DNA from: an uncultured Akkermansia sp.
GTDB taxonomy: Bacteria > Verrucomicrobiota > Verrucomicrobiia > Verrucomicrobiales > Akkermansiaceae
Reading direction: 5' to 3'
DNA length: 5,117 nucleotides
NCBI GenBank assembly: GCA_900766865.1
Contig: CAAFXA010000153.1
Coordinates: 1 to 5,117 of the forward strand
Below are positions 1 through 5,117 of this stretch, piece by piece (positions within the stretch are counted from its first letter, which is position 1; each line of letters opens with the position of its first letter). The notes beneath the pieces are model-generated. The model did no database searches. It worked only from the letters and a program-made list of their open reading frames with translations, and was not told the origin of the DNA. Position numbers and translations under genes: made by a program.

Positions 1-621
1 GACCTCTTCCTGCGTCCCTGGGCGTGGTCTGTACAGCACCACATGCCCTGGGTAAAGGCCAAAGTAGCCTCCACGATGGATGGACGCATGACTCGCGCAG
101 GATTAAAGTGGCTGAGTTGTAGTGAATCTGTGCGTTTTGCCCACCAGATGCGCCTGGAGAGTGATGCCATATTGGTGGGGGGAAATACACTGAGAACGGA
201 TAATCCGGCACTGACGATACGCCATCCTTACAGAGAGGTTCCCGTCATCAAACAACAGCCCTGGCGTGTGGTGATGACTCGGGATAGTTCTACTCTTCCG
301 GAAGATGCTAAGGTATTTACAGATAAGGACAGAGAGCGCACTCTCATACGCGAGGATGTTGGCAATCTTCGGGCACTGTTGCGCTCGCTGTATGAATCTT
401 ATGGTGTGGTCAACCTCATGCTGGAATGCGGAGGGCGCCTGTTGCGTACTTTCCTGGAGGAAGGCTTGGTAAATGAATGGGTGCAGATTGTCACTCCGCA
501 GATAAGCGGCGGGCCGGATTTGGTGGTACCCGGTTACTATCTGCCTGAAGAGCGTTTCTTTGAGCAGGAGGAATTGATACCCAGCGGTAAGGATATTATC
601 GTGCGAGGTATCATCAGGTAA
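1..621 (+). CDS. ribD: RibD-type pyrimidine reductase domain, 5'-truncated by the window edge
   Basis: The RibD C-terminal domain reduces 5-amino-6-(5-phosphoribosylamino)uracil with NADPH, a cytosolic step of riboflavin synthesis. The frame is open from base 1 and gives 206 residues, about the length of a reductase domain alone. Visible family motifs, numbered from the first codon, are KVASTMDGRM (21-30), KWLS..E (36-42), DAILVGGNTLRTDNPALTIR (55-74) and, near residue 141, LECGG followed by the LVNEWVQIVTPQISGG block. An ATG at 43 could start a free-standing reductase, but no Shine-Dalgarno sequence precedes it. The residues before it (DLFLRPWAWSVQHH) could be the linker following a deaminase domain, so I prefer a bifunctional RibD whose deaminase half lies outside the window. 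That half is inferred, not seen. A stand-alone RibD_C/dihydrofolate-reductase-like protein is the alternative. The stop lies 16 bases before sbcD on the same strand, so co-transcription is likely. Confidence 0.82.
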   Translation, partial: DLFLRPWAWSVQHHMPWVKAKVASTMDGRMTRAGLKWLSCSESVRFAHQMRLESDAILVGGNTLRTDNPALTIRHPYREVPVIKQQPWRVVMTRDSSTLPEDAKVFTDKDRERTLIREDVGNLRALLRSLYESYGVVNLMLECGGRLLRTFLEEGLVNEWVQIVTPQISGGPDLVVPGYYLPEERFFEQEELIPSGKDIIVRGIIR

Positions 622-628
622 CCTGCAC
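601..628 (+). promoter_or_regulatory. Possible RNA hairpin across the ribD stop and sbcD leader
   Basis: GTGC-G-AGGT at 601-609 can pair with ACCTGCAC at 621-628. This gives eight base pairs with one bulged G and an 11-base loop. A competing inner hairpin, CAGGT-A-ACCTG, lies at 615-625. The structure covers the ribD stop codon and ends 9 bases before the sbcD ATG, so it sits where it could influence sbcD translation. No uridine run follows, so it is not an intrinsic terminator. Function is inferred from position only. Confidence 0.25.
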
Positions 629-637
629 GGATTATCT

Positions 638-1876
638 ATGAAAATCATTCACACATCAGACTGGCATCTGGGCGACAGATTGTTGGAGAAGTCACGCCAC
701 GGCGAGTTCAGGGCGTTTTTGGACTGGCTTTTGCAGCAATTGCAGCAGCATGGTGCAGAGGCTTTGCTGGTGAGTGGTGATATTTTCGATACGCGCGATC
801 CCGGTGCTCCTGCCTTGGAGCTATTCAACGATTTTCTGAGCCGTGCAGACAGTACAGGCTGCCGCTATGTGATACTCACGGCCGGCAACCATGATGGTGT
901 ACCCATACTGGAGGCCGCCAGCCCATTGCTGCAGCGTTACCATGCTACCATGGTAAACAGGCTCAACAAAGAAACGGCAGCAGATTGTCTGCTGCCCCTT
1001 TGCGAAGAGTCTGGGGAGGAAGCTCTATTGGTGTGCGCAGTTCCTTTTCTCAGGCCCTCAGAGGTGAGTCGCCCGCTTTCCGAGGAGGCTATGGAAGCCG
1101 GGGAAAATGCCTATACGCTGGGTGTGCGAGATGTGTTGACAGCTGTGGCGAATCAGGCTGAGCAGTGGCGCGCCGAGCATCCGCGCAAGCCTGTTATCTG
1201 TATGGCGCATTTGACGGTGTGCGGAGCGCAGAAAACAGCTTCTGTTCAGGACATTGTGGTGGGGAGTATTGATGCCGTAGGCGCGGATGCTTTTCCGGAA
1301 GTATTTGATTATGTGGCATTGGGGCATATTCATAAAGCTTATTCTCCCGATGGAAATCGCTTGCGCTACAGTGGCAGCCCCATGCCCATGGGCATGGATG
1401 AGACGGAGTATGAGCACCACATTCTGCTGCTTGATGTGGAGGAGAAGGGGGTGAGTGTGCAGAAAATACCGGTGCCGCTTTTTGTCTGCCACACGAGGGA
1501 AACATGCCGCACGCAGGAAGAGCTGGCTGCTCTGCCGCAGAAACTGCAGGAGTTATCCCTTCGCCATGGTGGTGCTCCGGTACATCTGGAGTTGCACTAT
1601 CATGGTGCTGGCGTGGACAACCTGGCCACCTGGGCAGCAGAGCACCTGCCGGAAGAGCTTGTGCCGCATTTCAAGGTATCCATGTGGCGGGAAGGCATGC
1701 ATGTATTGGATAATACCGAATTGTATGGCGACACCATGCCTACGCCCGGGGAAGTGTTCGAGAGAAAGTTGGCCGCCTATTGTGAGGCAGGAGAAGAATT
1801 GAACGAAGAGCAGATGCAGAGCTTGCGTGCTCTCTTTGCCTCTGCTTACACAGAAGCTCTTAGCCATGAGGATTGA
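638..1876 (+). CDS. sbcD: SbcD, nuclease subunit of the SbcCD (Mre11-Rad50-like) complex
   Basis: SbcD is the Mn-dependent exo/endonuclease subunit that works with SbcC to open DNA hairpins and trim blocked or protein-bound double-strand ends. The 412-residue protein is the usual family length. All metallophosphoesterase motifs are present in order: SDWH (D8, H10), SGDIFDT (D48), GNHD (N84, H85, D86), AHLTV (H191) and GHIHKAY (H230, H232). The SGSPMPMGMDE segment follows at about residues 245-255, and a C-terminal capping/SbcC-contact domain runs from about 280 to the end. The ATG at 638 is chosen because the family's N-terminal beta strand (MKIIHTSDWH) begins there. It has no clear Shine-Dalgarno sequence in the 16 bases after ribD. 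The last 11 bases overlap the start of sbcC, the standard sbcDC arrangement. No active-site residue is missing, and I see no frameshift. Confidence 0.96.
   Translation: MKIIHTSDWHLGDRLLEKSRHGEFRAFLDWLLQQLQQHGAEALLVSGDIFDTRDPGAPALELFNDFLSRADSTGCRYVILTAGNHDGVPILEAASPLLQRYHATMVNRLNKETAADCLLPLCEESGEEALLVCAVPFLRPSEVSRPLSEEAMEAGENAYTLGVRDVLTAVANQAEQWRAEHPRKPVICMAHLTVCGAQKTASVQDIVVGSIDAVGADAFPEVFDYVALGHIHKAYSPDGNRLRYSGSPMPMGMDETEYEHHILLLDVEEKGVSVQKIPVPLFVCHTRETCRTQEELAALPQKLQELSLRHGGAPVHLELHYHGAGVDNLATWAAEHLPEELVPHFKVSMWREGMHVLDNTELYGDTMPTPGEVFERKLAAYCEAGEELNEEQMQSLRALFASAYTEALSHED
937..996 (+). repeat. Two adjacent short inverted repeats inside sbcD
   Basis: TTACCAT (937-943) is complementary to ATGGTAA (950-956) across a six-base spacer, with a 10-base perfect palindrome TACCATGGTA nested at 946-955. 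Twenty bases downstream, GGCAGCAGA (976-984) is perfectly complementary to TCTGCTGCC (988-996) across only TTG. Both lie in sbcD coding sequence without disturbing the frame, between the GNHD motif and the middle of the catalytic domain. They would form strong mRNA hairpins, but no role is shown. Confidence 0.6.
1380..1397 (+). repeat. Perfect 18-base palindrome inside sbcD
   Basis: CCATGCCCATGGGCATGG reads the same on both strands with no spacer. It encodes the PMPMGM part of the conserved segment after the GHIH motif. Alternating Met, Pro and Gly codons (ATG, CCC, GGC) by themselves favour such symmetry, so a coding origin is the simplest explanation. Confidence 0.65.
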
Positions 1877-4800
1877 AAAACTTAAGTTCAGTAATATCAA
1901 CTCCCTGGCTGGTGAGTTTGAGGTGGATTTCACTCATCCCCACATGGCCGGGCCGGGGATTTTCGTGATTACCGGTCCAACCGGTGCCGGCAAAACGAGT
2001 ATTCTGGATGCAATCTCCTTTGCTTTGTATGGTCGTTCACCAAGGCAAGGGCGTTTCCAGACGGATGAGAATGAAATCATGTCACATGGTGCGGCTGCCT
2101 GCTCTGCCACAGTTCAGTACGAACAGGGTGGGGAGCATTATCTTTCTACAGTGTCGCAAGCTCGTAGTAAGCGCGGCAGTAATCCGTTTGGCCAGGTTAA
2201 ATGCGAGCTCTACAAGCTTTCCCCGCAGAAGGAATGGGAGCTGCTGGCTAATAAGAAAAGCGATTTTGAAACTCTCAACAGGCAGATTACCGGCCTGAGT
2301 TTTGCTAATTTCACGCGTTGTATGCTGCTGGCGCAGGGGGAGTTTGCTGTGTTTCTCAAGGCTGGGGAAAAAGAACGCGCTGAGATACTTTCTACCATTA
2401 CCGGAACGGAAATATACATGCGGATTGGCGAGGTGGCGCATGAGCGCGTGGCTGCTGTACAAAGGCAGATAGACGCTCTCCACATGCAACCGGAGATGGA
2501 GGCGGAGATGCGTTTGCAAAAAGAACAGGCGCGGAATGAGACGGAGCATGCTCTGCAGCAAATTGCGGCACGCCGTATACAGGTAAAACAGAGTCTCGCC
2601 TGGCTGGCGGAAGTGGTAAAACATACAGAAATTGCCGCACAGGCAGAAAGAAAAGCCACCCTGGCAGCTCAGGAGGCTCTCAACTTTGAGCAGACCAGTG
2701 CGGCCGAACTCCGCAAAGCTGAATCCGCTTTGGCTGTTAAGCCGGCAGCTACAGCTCTGGCTCTGGCACAGAAGCAGTGGGTACTCCATTCCGAAAATTT
2801 ATCTGCTGCTGCCGACAAGCAGAGCAAAGCACAGAGTGTATTGAAGGAGCAGAAGGAAATCTATAACCGGGAGCTTACAAAACAAAAGGAAATCACCCCG
2901 GCTCTGGAAGAGCAGCTGGAAGCCGTGCGCGGGCAGATGCGTCCGCAGGAAGCAGCTTTGCACCATCTCTTCACTTCTGCACAGAAAGAAAAAGCAGCCT
3001 CCGAACACAAAAAAGCTGAGCTCAAAAAACATACTTTGCTTCGTCAGCAGCTTGCGGCCGATGCAGAAAGAGCTCGGAAAATATTGGAACTCCATACCGA
3101 AGCGTTGCAAAAAGTAGAGGCTGATGCCTCTCTGGCAGAAAAATTGCCTTTGTTGGAAGCGCGATTGGCAGATTGGGAGAACTCACCGGCATTCAGCGGT
3201 ATTCTGCCGCCGCACAAGCAGATAGAAGAATCTCTGAGCGTGGCTCAGAAATCTCTGGCAGAAGCAGAAGCCCGACCTGTCGGGCTGCGCGAAATTGCAG
3301 AACTCAAACGCCGACAACTCGGTATAGAGGAACAGCTCGCAACTTTATATCTGGATTTTAAGGCTGGTCGTCTGGATAGGTGCCCATGTTGCGGAGCAGA
3401 GGTTCCGGGAGAACGCCGGGCGGTGCTTAATGAGGAAGTTCAACTGGCAGAGCAGGCTGTGGCCGATGCTGAGCAGCATTTGACCTCATGCAGACAGAAG
3501 CTTGTCGTACTGGAGAAAATGCAGAGACTTTCTTTGCTCAGGCAGGCTTTTATTAAGACCTTGGGAGAATCGGTGGAAAATCTGCAGGAGGCTAGAAGGG
3601 CTGTTACAGCCCTTCGACAGAGAAGGGATAACTACCTGCAACTCACCCGCAAGGTTCAGGCCGGGGAGAAATCTCTGGCTGATATTCGTTCAGCTCTGGC
3701 TGTGGAAGAAACACGAGCCGGAGAAAGGGAGAAGGCTGCAGCAGATTCTGCCCGCCTGGCCGAAGAGTCCTTGCTCGTGTATGAGCAGCAGAAACGCCTT
3801 TTCTCAGAACGCTGGGGAATGGAAACAACAGCGGATATACTGGAAAAACAGCTTTCATCGGTGCTGAACGCCCTGCAAAAAAACGTGGATTCTGCCCACA
3901 AGTCTTTGCAGCAGGCTTTGCTAATCGAAGCTCAGGCTTCTTCTGCACTTCAGCAGCTTTTCTCACAAAAGGAAGAAAAAGAAAAGGCTCTGGAAGAAAG
4001 TAAATATGATTTTACAAGAATGCTGACTGCTCATGGTTTTACCCATGCTATGGAATATCAGGAGGCTGAAAAGATATTACCCCGGCTGTCAGAATTAAGA
4101 GCAAGGCGAGAGATGTTGCAGCAAAACGCTGCCACATCGGCTGCAGTAAGTCAGCGTGAGACAGAAACGCTCAGAGAGTTGAAATCTGCTAATCCATTGC
4201 AGGAAAACGAAACACAGGATACTCTCATAAGCGAAGACGAAAAATTGCAGATTCTGGAAGCCCAGCAAAGAGAACTTCTGAACACTCTTTTGGGTGAATT
4301 GAGGGCTGATGATTTGGCTCATCTGGCCAATGCAGAAATGTCTGTCCGTCGCCGGCAACTGGAAACAGAGCGAAATCGGCATGCATTGCTTAAAAAAGTA
4401 CTCGGAGATTCTCAGGATGGCTTCAAGAAATATGCCCAGCAAATAACTTTTGATATGTTGCTGAGGCGTGCCAATAAGGAAATGCGACATCTTACAGAGC
4501 GTTACGAATTATGCCGGCGTACAACAAAAGACGACCCTCTCGGCCTCTCTGTTGTCGATCATGAGTTAGGTACAGAGCGCAATGCATCCAACCTTTCCGG
4601 TGGTGAGAGTTTCCTCGCAAGTCTTGCCTTGGCTCTCGGTCTTTCCCACATGGCTGGCACAACGCGTATAGACTCCCTCTTCCTGGATGAAGGATTCGGA
4701 ACTCTGGATGCCGATACATTGGACCATGTGCTCACCAGTCTGCAGAAACTGCGTGCCGGAGGGAAAATGATTGGCATTATTTCCCATGTGCAGGCTCTTA

Positions 4801-4889
4801 GCGAGCGTATTCCTGCCCGAATCGAAGTTTTACCCCGTCGCGGTGGTTTCTCTACTCTTTCGGGCTCCCCTGCTGTGAAAGCAAAATAA
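1866..4889 (+). CDS. sbcC: SbcC, Rad50-like ATPase subunit of the SbcCD nuclease
   Basis: SbcC is the SMC/Rad50-type ATPase that binds DNA, tethers ends and gates SbcD. From the ATG at 1866 the product is 1007 residues, close to the roughly 1050 of E. coli SbcC. The N-terminal lobe (about 1-185) starts MRIEKLKFSNINSLAGEF, with Walker A GPTGAGKTS (37-45) and Q-loop LLAQGEF (Q157). A long Ala/Glu/Gln/Lys-rich coiled coil follows, interrupted at the apex by the zinc hook CPCCG (C506, C509, with an extra C508). The second coil leads to a C-terminal lobe from about 850, with signature LSGGES (910-915), Walker B SLFLDE (D941, E942), D-loop GFGTLD (943-948) and the H-loop histidine H974. An in-frame GTG at 1827 would add 13 residues and lengthen the sbcD overlap to 50 bases. 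I reject it because family proteins begin at the MRIEKLKF strand. A weak AGAAG lies at 1852-1856 before the ATG, and the 11-base overlap suggests translational coupling to sbcD. Confidence 0.96.
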   Translation: MRIEKLKFSNINSLAGEFEVDFTHPHMAGPGIFVITGPTGAGKTSILDAISFALYGRSPRQGRFQTDENEIMSHGAAACSATVQYEQGGEHYLSTVSQARSKRGSNPFGQVKCELYKLSPQKEWELLANKKSDFETLNRQITGLSFANFTRCMLLAQGEFAVFLKAGEKERAEILSTITGTEIYMRIGEVAHERVAAVQRQIDALHMQPEMEAEMRLQKEQARNETEHALQQIAARRIQVKQSLAWLAEVVKHTEIAAQAERKATLAAQEALNFEQTSAAELRKAESALAVKPAATALALAQKQWVLHSENLSAAADKQSKAQSVLKEQKEIYNRELTKQKEITPALEEQLEAVRGQMRPQEAALHHLFTSAQKEKAASEHKKAELKKHTLLRQQLAADAERARKILELHTEALQKVEADASLAEKLPLLEARLADWENSPAFSGILPPHKQIEESLSVAQKSLAEAEARPVGLREIAELKRRQLGIEEQLATLYLDFKAGRLDRCPCCGAEVPGERRAVLNEEVQLAEQAVADAEQHLTSCRQKLVVLEKMQRLSLLRQAFIKTLGESVENLQEARRAVTALRQRRDNYLQLTRKVQAGEKSLADIRSALAVEETRAGEREKAAADSARLAEESLLVYEQQKRLFSERWGMETTADILEKQLSSVLNALQKNVDSAHKSLQQALLIEAQASSALQQLFSQKEEKEKALEESKYDFTRMLTAHGFTHAMEYQEAEKILPRLSELRARREMLQQNAATSAAVSQRETETLRELKSANPLQENETQDTLISEDEKLQILEAQQRELLNTLLGELRADDLAHLANAEMSVRRRQLETERNRHALLKKVLGDSQDGFKKYAQQITFDMLLRRANKEMRHLTERYELCRRTTKDDPLGLSVVDHELGTERNASNLSGGESFLASLALALGLSHMAGTTRIDSLFLDEGFGTLDADTLDHVLTSLQKLRAGGKMIGIISHVQALSERIPARIEVLPRRGGFSTLSGSPAVKAK
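3269..3286 (+). repeat. Short inverted repeat in the first coiled coil of sbcC
   Basis: AGCCCGAC (3269-3276) and GTCGGGCT (3279-3286) are perfect reverse complements separated by CT. The element is entirely coding (ARPVGL region) and no T-run follows, so it is not a terminator. It is of a size that could occur by chance in a window this long. Confidence 0.5.
3595..3615 (+). repeat. Ten-base inverted repeat with a one-base spacer in sbcC
   Basis: GAAGGGCTGT (3595-3604) and ACAGCCCTTC (3606-3615) are exact reverse complements around a single T. The stretch encodes RRAVTALR in the second coiled coil, about 200 bases after the zinc hook. It is the longest perfect inverted repeat I found in the window. 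No T-rich tract follows, so it is unlikely to end transcription. An mRNA hairpin of nine pairs with a TTA loop is possible. Confidence 0.65.
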
Positions 4890-4914
4890 ACTCTTCTGAA
4901 GCAAAAATATGCTG

Positions 4915-4951
4915 AACTGAAATTTGACTCACTTCACTATCACCTTCAGTT
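4915..4951. terminator. Weak inverted repeat between convergent genes, possible terminator
   Basis: AACTGAA (4915-4921) pairs with TTCAGTT (4945-4951). An alternative pairing is CTGAAG (4896-4901) with CTTCAG (4944-4949). The element fills most of the 56-base gap between the facing stops and includes the stop codon of the - strand gene. The stem is AT-rich, the loop is 23 bases, and there is no convincing T-run on either strand, so this is a position-based suggestion only. Confidence 0.18.
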
Positions 4952-5117
4952 GAAAACTTTCGGGCAGAGGATGTGTGTGTCTTCTTTTTCCAGAGCAGAC
5001 AACAAGGCAGCTATTTCTTCATAGTGCGGCAGGCCTCGTTGCACTATTTTCGGAAACCTTGAGGGGAATTTCCCGACAATCACATCGGGAATAATTTTCC
5101 AGCGGTAGGCTCTTTCA
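4946..5117 (-). CDS. C-terminal end of an unrecognised protein, running off the window
   Basis: On the - strand one frame is open from the window edge to a TGA at 4948-4946, giving 56 residues that begin ERAYRWKIIPDVIVGKFPSR and end EKEDTHILCPKVFN. The other two - strand frames close sooner, and no + strand frame stays open as long. The peptide has a believable mix of hydrophobic, charged and aromatic residues and no low-complexity bias. I recognise no family and see no catalytic motif, membrane segment or repeat in this piece. Its start and most of its sequence lie beyond the window. It converges on sbcC with 56 bases between the stops, so it belongs to a different transcript. A chance open frame of this length is possible but less likely than a real gene end, given that the rest of the window is fully coding. 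Confidence 0.58.
   Translation of the reverse strand, partial: ERAYRWKIIPDVIVGKFPSRFPKIVQRGLPHYEEIAALLSALEKEDTHILCPKVFN

Noticed and set aside
241..283. Distant inverted repeat GTCATCA/TGATGAC (244-250 and 272-278), flanked by CCC and GGG
   Set aside because: A seven-pair stem with a 21-base loop and a bulge inside coding sequence is expected by chance when long loops are allowed.
103..648. A 181-codon open frame on the - strand opposite ribD
   Set aside because: The + strand frame carries clear RibD reductase motifs across the same bases. The - strand translation has no recognisable features and is a shadow.
1058..1505. Overlapping - strand open frames opposite sbcD
   Set aside because: They lie opposite the conserved SbcD catalytic motifs and are Cys/His/Pro-rich in the manner of antisense shadows.
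1879..1888. Ten-base palindrome AACTTAAGTT near the sbcC start
   Set aside because: Ten-base palindromes occur several times by chance in 5 kb (another is at 2544-2553). It encodes the conserved KLKF strand and needs no other explanation.
1971..1990. Repeated ACCGGT units at the sbcC Walker A motif
   Set aside because: The repeat follows from the Thr-Gly-Pro-Thr-Gly codons of the conserved P-loop.
2082..2789. A 235-codon - strand open frame opposite sbcC
   Set aside because: It covers the Q-loop and first coiled coil of a well-supported gene and shows no domain. The length is explained by few antisense stops in Gln/Ala/Leu-rich coding sequence.
4890..4945. Possible small gene or promoter in the gap between the convergent stops
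   Set aside because: The gap holds no open frame with a start and ribosome site, and no recognisable -35/-10 pair. Convergent gene ends do not need a promoter.

Overview
The window is an ordinary bacterial chromosomal stretch with a compact layout. A 5'-truncated ribD-type riboflavin gene (1-621), sbcD (638-1876) and sbcC (1866-4889) lie head to tail on the + strand. The 3' end of an unrecognised gene on the - strand (4946-5117, running off the window) faces them. Coding density is very high, and the only non-coding gaps are 16 bases (622-637) and 56 bases (4890-4945). I see no tRNA, rRNA, CRISPR array, insertion sequence or attachment site.

The core is the SbcC-SbcD (bacterial Rad50-Mre11) nuclease pair. 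SbcD has all the phosphodiesterase metal motifs. SbcC has both halves of the ABC ATPase separated by about 670 residues of coiled coil, with a zinc hook almost exactly in the middle. The two genes overlap by 11 bases if sbcC starts at its ATG, which fits an operon with coupled translation. From family knowledge the complex opens DNA hairpins and processes blocked double-strand ends. The ribD product acts in flavin synthesis and has no obvious functional link to it.

The organism cannot be fixed from this sequence. Base composition is moderate, standard genetic code is used, and Shine-Dalgarno sequences are weak or absent before sbcD and sbcC. A non-model Gram-negative such as a member of the Verrucomicrobiota is a guess only.

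I did not find a convincing new system. The items most worth a second look are the unrecognised convergent gene at the right edge, a possible hairpin at the ribD-sbcD junction, and a group of short, perfect inverted repeats inside sbcD and sbcC. The repeats are curious because the encoded enzyme cuts hairpins, but they are probably too short to be substrates and may be coincidence.
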